Of a stretch of DNA of 5,713 nucleotides, positions 1 to 5,713 are shown piece after piece. The notes beneath the pieces were generated by a model, which was given only the letters and a program-made list of their open reading frames with translations, made no database searches and was not told the DNA's origin. Both the position numbers and the translations under genes were made by a program. Within the stretch, counting starts at the first letter, position 1. Each line of letters begins with the position of its first letter. Source of the stretch: Bacteroidales bacterium (GTDB lineage: Bacteria; Bacteroidota; Bacteroidia; Bacteroidales; UBA3663); NCBI GenBank assembly GCA_030526445.1, contig JAUNCV010000132.1, positions 1 to 5,713 on the forward strand, in the 5' to 3' direction.

Positions 1-32
1 GCAGTCTTTGGCATTGTTATTAGTGTTGTCAT
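1..32 (-). CDS. Possible start of the next downstream gene (truncated by the window edge)
   Basis: An ATG on the minus strand at 30-32 opens a frame with no stop to the window edge (MTTLITMPKT). It lies 13 bases after the stop of the AAA ATPase gene, a spacing typical of the next gene of an operon, and the leader between them is A-rich (CGTAAAACGTGGA), with a weak GTGGA just before the ATG. Ten codons are too few to recognise a product or to be sure the frame is used. It is listed because the spacing is suggestive. Confidence 0.25.
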   Translation of the reverse strand, partial: MTTLITMPKT

Positions 33-45
33 TCCACGTTTTACG

Positions 46-1707
46 TTAGACAGAGAACCCAACTTTTGAACGATTTTGCTTCGCGATTGTCTCGGCCTGG
101 CAATACTTCTTCAGGTTCTCGGCAGTATTGGTCGAATCGCCATGAAGAATGTAGTCGATGGCATAGCGGCGAGCAATGTTCTCAATCTGGCCGCCGCTGA
201 ATTCGAATTGCTTGGACAGTTCGCTAATGATGTCGTTCGAAACATCGGGCAACATCATTGTCCAGATCTTTGCGCGAACAGAGACATCTGGCTTCTCGAA
301 CATAATCTTGTAGAGGAAACGGCGCTCGAAGGCTTTGTCAAGGTTCTGTGTGAGGTTGGTTGTGGCGATCATGATGCCGTCGAGGGTTTCCATCTCTTGC
401 AAGATGATGTTTTGCATCGTGTTCTCCATCTTATCTACCGAACGCTCAGCACCCTCTTTGCGGATGCCGATAATGGCATCGGCCTCGTTGAAAAGCAGGA
501 TAGGAGCACGCTTGCTCTTTTTCACCATTTCGCGATATTTGTCGAATACCGCCTTGATGTTCTTCTCTGTCTCGCCCACCCAGCAACTGCGCACTTTCGG
601 AATATCGATAAGCATGATGTCGCGCCCAGTCTGCCTTGCCAGCTGCATCACGGTCTCGGTCTTGCCTGTGCCAGGACCACCATAGAAGAGGCAGGCAAAG
701 CCACAGCGCATCCCTTTCTGCTTCATGCGGCTCTGAATCTGGCGGAAGTTTTTGGGCTGAAGCAGAGAGTTCAGTTCGTTAACCTGTTCCTCAACGGCAG
801 CAGGGTAGAAGAGCTCTTTCTTTACAACCTTTTTTGCCTCAATTTCATTCTGCTTAGGTGCTGCCTTCAGCGTTGGCAGATTGAGTTCTGCCAACAGGTG
901 ACGTTTGCTGCTGTCTGAGAGTTTGAAAGCCTCTTTGTCAAGGAAACCATCGTTGTCGGCATATTCCACCAACTTCTTCTTCATCAATTCGTGTTCGCCC
1001 GATTCGAGCGCCCTTTTGTTATAGAAGTAATCCCCACGATCATCGTAGAGAAACTTGAGATCACAGCCGCGAACGCTATCATCGTTATTGTTTACGAACT
1101 GATGACAGAAATAAATCAGCAAATCACGTTCCTCGAAGTCAAGTTTCAAAGACGCAACCTTCTGACAAAAGTCAATTTGAGGGTTGGTTTCGAGGATTGT
1201 GTTCAATTCCTCATGCATTCCAGCCTCGTCCAGATCGTCATCATCCTTTTTGTCGAAGGTTGCATCCAGTTTGGCAAAGAACTCTTGGTAGGTCTTGCAA
1301 TAGGGAGGATTTGGCTCATAACACTTGTTTTCTTTCAGCGCCTCCTGCACCTCGTTAGGAACCAGGTATTCCTCTCTATCACTCTTTTTGCGCTTGATGA
1401 AATGACGGTTCACCAACTCATCAATATCAAGAGAGTACAACATCATCTGGATGGTACTGCACCCCAAGTCTCCACCAATCTCGCTCAAGCGAATGCGGCG
1501 GTCATCGCAGCGCGACACAAACAGAGAGAAGAGCACCGCCTGCATCTCTGTCAACTGATGAGTCTTAGCTACAGTCTCAATTTCCTTTTTGCACTTCTTG
1601 GCAAACTCATCGACCAGACCGAGGTCTTTTACGGTCGAACTGATTGCCTCCATGGCTTGCAGCATTACCAATTGCTTGCCGTTGCCTTTGAAAAACAAAT
1701 TTTTCAT
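46..1707 (-). CDS. AAA family ATPase (classical AAA core) with two winged-helix-like N-terminal units
   Basis: With the start chosen here (second of two adjacent ATGs, MKNLFFKGN) the protein has 553 residues. The C-terminal AAA core begins near residue 325: Walker A GGPGTGKT at 343-350; pore-loop-like CWVGETEK at 375-382 with an aromatic Trp; Walker B ILLFNEAD at 403-410, where the usual Asp is Asn (N407) but the catalytic Glu (E408) remains; sensor-1 Asn at N451 in IATTNL; arginine finger region ERRF at 461-464; and FSGGQIENI, typical of the lid, near 503-511. Residues about 48-128 and 178-275 each look like a helical bundle ending in a beta wing, suggesting a duplicated winged-helix fold used for partner or nucleic-acid binding. 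The frame can be opened upstream to an ATG at 1797, but that stretch covers an inverted repeat and reads unlike protein (IYIAKKRWCAFDEC). The pore residue suggests protein remodelling or threading. It lies 175 bases after the previous gene and may have its own promoter. Confidence 0.9.
   Translation of the reverse strand: MKNLFFKGNGKQLVMLQAMEAISSTVKDLGLVDEFAKKCKKEIETVAKTHQLTEMQAVLFSLFVSRCDDRRIRLSEIGGDLGCSTIQMMLYSLDIDELVNRHFIKRKKSDREEYLVPNEVQEALKENKCYEPNPPYCKTYQEFFAKLDATFDKKDDDDLDEAGMHEELNTILETNPQIDFCQKVASLKLDFEERDLLIYFCHQFVNNNDDSVRGCDLKFLYDDRGDYFYNKRALESGEHELMKKKLVEYADNDGFLDKEAFKLSDSSKRHLLAELNLPTLKAAPKQNEIEAKKVVKKELFYPAAVEEQVNELNSLLQPKNFRQIQSRMKQKGMRCGFACLFYGGPGTGKTETVMQLARQTGRDIMLIDIPKVRSCWVGETEKNIKAVFDKYREMVKKSKRAPILLFNEADAIIGIRKEGAERSVDKMENTMQNIILQEMETLDGIMIATTNLTQNLDKAFERRFLYKIMFEKPDVSVRAKIWTMMLPDVSNDIISELSKQFEFSGGQIENIARRYAIDYILHGDSTNTAENLKKYCQAETIAKQNRSKVGFSV
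896..913. repeat. Copy 1 of an exact 18-bp direct repeat, inside the AAA ATPase gene
   Basis: The plus-strand sequence AGGTGACGTTTGCTGCTG is identical to positions 3577-3594 in the VWA gene. In both genes it is read in the same frame on the minus strand and encodes SSKRHL. Here it falls at the end of the second winged-helix-like unit (residues 266-271 of the 553-residue protein). The match stops at exactly 18 bases on both sides. Confidence 0.6.
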
Positions 1708-1740
1708 CATATATGAATTTTTAAGCATTGCACATTCGTC

Positions 1741-1760
1741 AAAAGCGCACCAACGCTTTT
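1741..1760 (-). promoter_or_regulatory. Short inverted repeat in the leader of the AAA ATPase gene
   Basis: AAAAGCG (1741-1747) and CGCTTTT (1754-1760) form a perfect 7-bp inverted repeat around a 6-base centre. It lies 34 bases upstream of the chosen AAA start. It could be an operator for a dimeric regulator or a small RNA hairpin in the leader. Just upstream lie a TTTG (minus strand, 1798-1795) and a TATATAGC (1770-1763), separated by 24 bases. These distantly recall the Bacteroidota -33 (TTTG) and -7 (TAnnTTTG) elements, but the -7 match is poor, so a promoter here is only a guess. The repeat also supports treating this stretch as non-coding. Confidence 0.35.
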
Positions 1761-1819
1761 TTGCTATATAAATGGTCATAACTGCTAAAAAATTCAAAAA
1801 TCAAGGCAACTTTTTTTTC

Positions 1820-1863
1820 ATTTGGGCTCAAAAAAGGCACTAATCCTTCTTTTTTGCCCAAAT
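1820..1863 (-). terminator. Large hairpin after the 402-residue protein gene; possible terminator or leader structure
   Basis: The plus-strand arms are ATTTGGGC (1820-1827) plus AAAAAAG (1830-1836), paired with CTTTTTT (1849-1855) plus GCCCAAAT (1856-1863). This gives an 8-bp and a 7-bp stem separated by a 2-base bulge (TC), with a 12-base loop. It begins 19 bases after the stop of the upstream gene, as a terminator would. However, the minus-strand RNA continues into an A-run rather than a U-run after the hairpin, while the plus strand continues into T-rich sequence. The structure is clear; the job is not. It may stabilise the mRNA end, separate the four-gene unit from the AAA gene, or act in the AAA gene's leader. 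Confidence 0.5.
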
Positions 1864-1882
1864 TTCCTTTGTTTTTTCGATG

Positions 1883-3091
1883 TTAGTATCCACGCTTCAG
1901 CTGCACTCCCTCGGGGATGGATGTCTGGAGCAGGGCGTTGAGCTCGTCGGCAAATTGCTTGATGGTCTGCACATCGTCCAGCAGATGCTCCTGGCGGAGG
2001 CTTGCTGTGAGTTGGCCGCCAGACATCGGGAGCGAAAGGCCGCAAGGTGGAATATCGGAGCTAATTCTTGTAGAACGATGGAGGGGCAGGGCATAGGTGA
2101 TGTTATGCAGCTCCATCACTCCATGCTGGCGCATGTGGAACTCGCCAATGCGGGTGGTCATGTCGCAAAGCTCTTGGGCATATTGAGCCACTTGGTCCAA
2201 AGGTATTCTGGCTTCCATCCAGAGGGTGCCATATCGGTCCCAAAGGTTCTGAATGACGGAGATTTCGATCGTACATGTTGCGAGGTCTTCGTTCATCTGG
2301 ACGCTGTAGTCGAAACCCGCGGGTTTGAGCAATGGCTGCAGAATAGTATCAGCCATGCCTGCCATCAGCTGCTGTTTCTTATACTGGCGGATACTATCCT
2401 CTTCTTGTCTCTTTTGCTCCTCTTTCTCGTGAGCCCACTCTTCACGCAACTTAATCTGTTCGGGCAGGATGCGCGATGAGGAGTTGTATTCCTCGGCCGT
2501 CAGTGCCAGTTTCTCTTTGGGGAAATCCTTCCATTCCAGCGCATCGGGCACTACATCGGCATGTATAGAGCATACTTTCATGACCTTCTTGGCCATTGTC
2601 ACATTCTCCACGTGGATTACGCATCCTTCGGGTAAATTGTTGAAGGCATAGCTTTTGAGTCTGCCTTTGCCAAGAAATACATAGTGCTTGAGTTTTTCGG
2701 CATTGAGATATCTAATCTCAGAGGTGTTCCACCCTTGCAGATACTCTACGCCATACAGGCCATACGCTTGCTGAACCTTTTCGTCCAGACACAGTACGCG
2801 TGGGCCTATGGGTTTCTCCTGGGAATCGTACATAATACTATCGATTTTTATTGCCGATTTTGGAATGTTGTATTTGAATGGGCATCCAGGGCCAAGCACA
2901 ATCTCCCTGATGCCTTCGTGAAAAATCAGCTCCTGCGCCTTCACTCTTTGGGCATAGGCACTAGGCTTGACAGTAATATTTACGATACTGCCCGGGAACT
3001 CCACCACATCATTGAGGCAAAGAGCTTTGTTGATTTCTATGGGTTTTACAGAGGTTGTTCCTTCGGGGAACTTATATATTTTTTTTGCCAT
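1883..3091 (-). CDS. Uncharacterised protein, LRR-like N-terminal part, charged helical linker, C-terminal alpha/beta domain
   Basis: A 402-residue protein that I cannot assign to a named family. Residues 1-180 are rich in short beta-type segments. Two stretches, about 53-76 (ELIFHEGIREIVLGPGCPF) and about 128-161 (YLNAEKLKHYVFLGKGRLKS, then YAFNNLPEG), have the rhythm of BspA-type leucine-rich repeats, though only weakly. Residues about 211-243 are a Lys/Glu/Gln-rich helix (EQIKLREEWAHEKEEQKRQE) likely to form a coiled coil or long linker. Residues 245-402 look like a compact mixed alpha/beta domain (TCTIEISVIQNLWDRYGTLW, then helices). No catalytic motif, signal peptide or membrane segment is seen. 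The gene starts 4 bases after the VWA stop, so it should be made together with the MoxR/VWA pair. By position it could be the target or adaptor of that pair, as with the third proteins of other MoxR-VWA modules; this is inference. It is followed by a 175-base gap with a large hairpin. Confidence 0.85.
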   Translation of the reverse strand: MAKKIYKFPEGTTSVKPIEINKALCLNDVVEFPGSIVNITVKPSAYAQRVKAQELIFHEGIREIVLGPGCPFKYNIPKSAIKIDSIMYDSQEKPIGPRVLCLDEKVQQAYGLYGVEYLQGWNTSEIRYLNAEKLKHYVFLGKGRLKSYAFNNLPEGCVIHVENVTMAKKVMKVCSIHADVVPDALEWKDFPKEKLALTAEEYNSSSRILPEQIKLREEWAHEKEEQKRQEEDSIRQYKKQQLMAGMADTILQPLLKPAGFDYSVQMNEDLATCTIEISVIQNLWDRYGTLWMEARIPLDQVAQYAQELCDMTTRIGEFHMRQHGVMELHNITYALPLHRSTRISSDIPPCGLSLPMSGGQLTASLRQEHLLDDVQTIKQFADELNALLQTSIPEGVQLKRGY

Positions 3092-3095
3092 ACTA

Positions 3096-4244
3096 TTATG
3101 ATTTTTTTATCAGACATACCTTGCCCATCTGGCTCATCCATTCTTTGCCATTGTTGTAGTCCTCCTCCGTGCCCACAACCCAAAGGATGGGTGTATGGAA
3201 GAAGGGTGGAAGCTCGGGATGAGGAGCATAGCCATCGGTACAGATGATGAGGCCCTGATAGTAGCCTTTCTGCTGAGCCACAAAGTCGATGACTGGCTGA
3301 AAGCTGGTGCCACCGCGCCCCTCGATATTTATCTTGCCACCCTTCATGGCCTTCTTCAGCGGAATGGGGTCGCCACTTATTTCTGCATCGAACTGGATTA
3401 CATCAATAGCCTCGATACCATACTTGAAGAAGCGATGGGCCACGCCAAAGAAATCGGCCAGCAATTCGTCCGATACCGAACCGCTCACATCCACAGCTAT
3501 GAGCAGGCGCGAGGAGAGGTCGTACACACTGCCCATATTCTCGAATCCCGAACGACGGTTGGGTCGCATGCGGGTGAGGTGACGTTTGCTGCTGAGCACC
3601 TCCTGCCTGAAGGATTGTATCACCTTGCGGTAGTCAATCTTGGCTTTGGTCGATGCCACAATCTGGCTTGCGAGCTTGCCATGGAGCGAACCCCAGGTGT
3701 TGCTGGCTTCGAGTGAATGGATGATTTCATTCACTTCGGCCTCGGCCATAGCACTCTCTTCCCAAAGTTCTGTCTGGTCGGCAGCCGCCTGTCCGCTTCG
3801 ATCCAATTCGTCGCTCTCACCACCCGATTCTTGCTCCTGCTGCTGGCTTTTCTTCTCTATTTCCCTTACATAATACTCAAAGCATTCGCCCGTTTTCAGT
3901 CCCAACCGGGTGGGCGAAGTCAATTTTACCTCTTTCAGTTTGTAGTTATCGGCCACCACACAGTTGCTGCCCATCAGGATGGATTTAGGCGAACAGTCCT
4001 TGGGTTGGCGTTCGTAGGGATGCTTCAGCAGGATGCGTATGCACTCGATGGCCAGCATCTCGGCAAAGGCTTTGTCCGAGAGCGGTTCGCACAACTTGGG
4101 ATTGTACTCTATGCGCATCTTTCCACAACGCATGGCACAGAGCATCTCGTCGTTGGCCTTCACGTGATGATGCTGCAACACACGCAGCAGGGCTGGCTCC
4201 ATGAGGAACCAGTCCATGGAAAGTTGCTCGATTCTTTGTTCCAT
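3096..4244 (-). CDS. VWA-like domain protein with degenerate metallopeptidase-like N-terminus (DUF2201 type)
   Basis: A 382-residue cytoplasmic protein without signal peptide or membrane segment. Residues 15-80 resemble the putative metallopeptidase domain found ahead of the VWA-like domain in DUF2201 proteins (YNPKLCEPLSDKAFAEMLA, then LLKHPYERQP), but the expected HExxH helix reads IECIR at 66-70: the Glu remains and both zinc-binding His are gone, so peptidase activity is unlikely. Residues 131-165 form a Gln/Glu/Ser-rich, low-complexity acidic linker. Residues 246-382 are the VWA-like domain, with the metal-site motif DVSGS at 252-256, a Thr at T313 in GRGGTSF, and D337 in CTDGYAP, so the MIDAS appears complete. 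VWA partners of MoxR ATPases are thought to bind target proteins through this site. Its ATG overlaps the MoxR stop by one base (TAATG), which points to translational coupling and a fixed ratio of the two proteins. The domain call is strong; the biological process is unknown. Confidence 0.88.
   Translation of the reverse strand: MEQRIEQLSMDWFLMEPALLRVLQHHHVKANDEMLCAMRCGKMRIEYNPKLCEPLSDKAFAEMLAIECIRILLKHPYERQPKDCSPKSILMGSNCVVADNYKLKEVKLTSPTRLGLKTGECFEYYVREIEKKSQQQEQESGGESDELDRSGQAAADQTELWEESAMAEAEVNEIIHSLEASNTWGSLHGKLASQIVASTKAKIDYRKVIQSFRQEVLSSKRHLTRMRPNRRSGFENMGSVYDLSSRLLIAVDVSGSVSDELLADFFGVAHRFFKYGIEAIDVIQFDAEISGDPIPLKKAMKGGKINIEGRGGTSFQPVIDFVAQQKGYYQGLIICTDGYAPHPELPPFFHTPILWVVGTEEDYNNGKEWMSQMGKVCLIKKS
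3577..3594. repeat. Copy 2 of an exact 18-bp direct repeat, inside the VWA protein gene
   Basis: Identical to 896-913 and read in the same frame, giving SSKRHL at residues 218-223 of the VWA protein, in the basic stretch that leads into the VWA domain. Whether the identity is chance, shared codon preference for a shared short motif, or something functional cannot be told from one window. Confidence 0.6.
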
Positions 4245-5317
4245 TACAGTTCAGTAATAAAAGCCATCATACTCTGATAGATGCCTGGAACCTTCGTGGC
4301 AATGAATATTGTGCCCTGAGGATAGACTCCATCGGACGAAAGACGAATAAAGCTGGCCAGAATCTCCTTCTTCCCCTTCTTCTCGAGCCATGCGTAATAG
4401 GCCTCCAGGTTGGAAGCGATAGTCTCTTCTGACAAGCCATCGGCATCCCTTACCTGCAGGTAGCGGAATATATCCTCGTTGATAACAGCCAGCTGATGCA
4501 CTTTCATCTTCTCCAGTTCTTTCTTGGCATGGGCAAAATCTTTGAGCACATCTTTGCCCGATATCTGCTTCATTTCGTTGATCGAAGCAAAGAAGGCTGC
4601 TGTGGCTGGGGCGCCTACAATGCCGGCAATGAAAATCTTGTAGTCATCGTCGAGCTCCTCCACGCCACGGATGAGCTTCGACACCTTCACCCAGGCACGG
4701 CGGTCGGGCGATTTCTCCAAGCCTTCGTACTGATTGGCACGCTCCTTGGGGCCATCGAGCCACTCTTCGTGGTCGTGTATAAATTCCGTTACGCGTTCAT
4801 CCACTCCATGCCCTTCGGCCCAAAGCAGCCACTCGGCCACGGTGGGCTGGAAGTTGTAGATGTTGAAACGGCTGACCAGCGCAGGGTCGAGGTCGGTGAG
4901 CTGATACTCCTCGCCATCGTTCACGGCCGATATCACCACGCTTCCTTCGGGCAGACTGCGTCCTGCCAGCTTGCGGTTCAAGGCCAGGTCCATGATTGTC
5001 TGCAGCACCTCGGGGCGTGCACGGTTCAGTTCGTCTAGAAAGAGCACGATGGGTTGGCCATCCACAGGGAACCAATAGGGTGGCATAAATTCCGTCTTGC
5101 CGCTCTTCTCATCCTTATGAGGCAGGCCGATGAGGTCGCCCGGATCGGACATCTGTCCCAGGAACAAGGCTACAACTTTCATGCCTCGTTCCGTAAAGAA
5201 GCGGGTCAGGATCTCACTCTTGCCTATGCCGTGACGCCCACAGAGCATGATGTTCTGCTCGGCGGGCATCTTCTCCAGCAGGCGATATAGTTTTTGGGTA
5301 GAGATGGTTATTGGCAT
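4244..5317 (-). CDS. MoxR family AAA+ ATPase
   Basis: A 357-residue ATPase of the MoxR branch (AAA_5 type), expected to form cytoplasmic hexamers that remodel or help assemble partner proteins, usually together with a VWA protein. Seen directly: Walker A GRHGIGKS at residues 27-34; the typical MoxR segment SDPGDLIGLP at 57-66; Walker B IVLFLDE at 90-96, followed by LNRARPEVLQ; a sensor-1 Asn at N133 in SAVND; and an arginine finger at R150 in DPALVSRF. All catalytic positions look intact, so it should hydrolyse ATP. The C-terminal half (about 200-357) is a mostly helical lid and extension, with a Lys/Glu-rich stretch near 265-275. The start MPITIST is the natural one, about 26 residues before Walker A, and follows an A/T-rich leader without a clear ribosome binding site. 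Its stop overlaps the start of the VWA gene. The family call is firm; the MoxR subfamily and the target are not determined. Confidence 0.93.
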   Translation of the reverse strand: MPITISTQKLYRLLEKMPAEQNIMLCGRHGIGKSEILTRFFTERGMKVVALFLGQMSDPGDLIGLPHKDEKSGKTEFMPPYWFPVDGQPIVLFLDELNRARPEVLQTIMDLALNRKLAGRSLPEGSVVISAVNDGEEYQLTDLDPALVSRFNIYNFQPTVAEWLLWAEGHGVDERVTEFIHDHEEWLDGPKERANQYEGLEKSPDRRAWVKVSKLIRGVEELDDDYKIFIAGIVGAPATAAFFASINEMKQISGKDVLKDFAHAKKELEKMKVHQLAVINEDIFRYLQVRDADGLSEETIASNLEAYYAWLEKKGKKEILASFIRLSSDGVYPQGTIFIATKVPGIYQSMMAFITEL

Positions 5318-5335
5318 TGTATCTGAATTTGAGGA

Positions 5336-5713
5336 TTAGTACACTTTGATTTCGTTGAAGCCACAGTATTGATCATTCTCATCACAGATCTTGCATATCT
5401 GTTCGATATCGTTCATGTCGGCAGGCAGCTCCGGATAGGCCTTGTGGAAGTGGGCAATGGCCTCCTCCCGGGTGACGAAATAGACATCATCGTCATCGAT
5501 ATCCGTCAAAACTCTGTAGCGCTCAGGAAAGTACTTGCCCTCTCTATCGTTGGTCCAATGTACTCCGTCTTCGAAGCACTCTGCCAACATATAGATATTG
5601 GGTTCTGGTTCGCCCAGTTGTTCAAGTACATCGTCAATCACATCCTCGTGCTCCCAAGGATAGGCCTGGGTGAAGAACAGTACGCTTTTATCCCCTCTGC
5701 CCTCTACATGGGC
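5336..5713 (-). CDS. Acidic protein of unknown function, C-terminal part (5' end outside the window)
   Basis: The reading frame is open from the right edge of the window to a TAA at 5336-5338, giving at least 125 residues. A GTG at 5639-5641 could be taken as a start, but about 24 coherent codons lie upstream of it (including the stretch SVLFFTQAYPWEHED), so the true start is very likely beyond position 5713. The visible part is soluble-looking, with no membrane segment, and rich in Asp and Glu, including a run of Asp (DIDDDD) followed by VYFVTREEAIAHFHKAYPEL, which suggests a beta strand then an amphipathic helix. Several aromatic residues (WEHED, GVHWTNDREGKYF) are spread through it. I do not recognise a family. 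It ends only 18 bases before the MoxR start, so it probably belongs to the same operon and may be an accessory or substrate protein of the ATPase module. That the frame is coding is well supported; its role is not. Confidence 0.8.
   Translation of the reverse strand, partial: AHVEGRGDKSVLFFTQAYPWEHEDVIDDVLEQLGEPEPNIYMLAECFEDGVHWTNDREGKYFPERYRVLTDIDDDDVYFVTREEAIAHFHKAYPELPADMNDIEQICKICDENDQYCGFNEIKVY

Noticed and set aside
76..918. Long open frame of 280 codons on the plus strand
   Set aside because: It lies wholly opposite the AAA core, whose motifs prove the minus strand is coding. Its translation shows no family motif and looks like a mirror of the real gene.
1708..1797. Extended N-terminus of the AAA ATPase, starting at an ATG at 1797 (30 extra residues)
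   Set aside because: The extra residues read unlike a folded protein, cover a perfect inverted repeat, and end at a pair of ATGs with an A/T-rich leader typical of Bacteroidota starts. The ATG at 1726-1728 is also possible but has no better support.
1818..2045. Short minus-strand frame overlapping the 3' end of the 402-residue protein gene
   Set aside because: It is out of frame with the longer gene and gives a Pro/Arg/Ala-rich translation typical of a shadow frame; it also runs through the large hairpin.
1880..2479. Plus-strand open frame of 199 codons opposite the 402-residue protein gene
   Set aside because: The minus-strand frame is longer, fits the operon spacing and continues over the whole region; the plus frame has no recognisable domain or partner gene.
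3837..3852. CTGCTG-rich stretch as a possible microsatellite
   Set aside because: It encodes the Gln-rich linker of the VWA protein and has too few repeat units to call a separate repeat element.
1..5713. CRISPR array, tRNA genes, transposase, integrase or phage genes
   Set aside because: No regularly spaced repeats, no tRNA-like cloverleaf, and no mobile-element protein motif was found on either strand.

Overview
The window looks like a chromosomal stretch of a Bacteroidota bacterium, probably of the Bacteroides/Prevotella group. Start codons are preceded by A/T-rich stretches rather than clear Shine-Dalgarno sequences, and base composition is moderate, with A/T-rich gaps. The proteins also resemble, from memory, families common in gut Bacteroidales. 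The taxonomic call is an inference; no marker gene is present.

Every supported gene lies on the minus strand, so transcription runs from high to low coordinates. In that order they are: (1) the C-terminal part of an acidic protein of unknown function, open at the right edge (5713-5336); (2) a MoxR-type AAA+ ATPase (5317-4244); (3) a VWA-domain protein with a decayed metallopeptidase-like N-terminal domain (4244-3096), overlapping the MoxR gene by one base; (4) a 402-residue protein of unknown function with LRR-like sequence and a charged helical linker (3091-1883), 4 bases downstream; (5) after a 175-base gap holding two inverted repeats, a classical AAA ATPase whose N-terminal half looks like two winged-helix-like units (1707-46). 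A possible next gene may start at position 32 and leave the window at the left edge.

Genes 1-4 are packed at 18, -1 and 4 bases and almost certainly form one transcription unit. MoxR ATPases paired with VWA proteins are a known chaperone-like module: the ATPase remodels a target and the VWA protein uses its metal site (MIDAS) to bind partners. The 402-residue protein is the best candidate for a dedicated adaptor or target. The second ATPase belongs to a different AAA clade, keeps an aromatic pore-loop residue, and may act with the module or be only a neighbour. The target and the purpose (complex assembly, defence, stress) cannot be read from the sequence. No RNA gene, CRISPR array, transposase, integrase or attachment site was seen.
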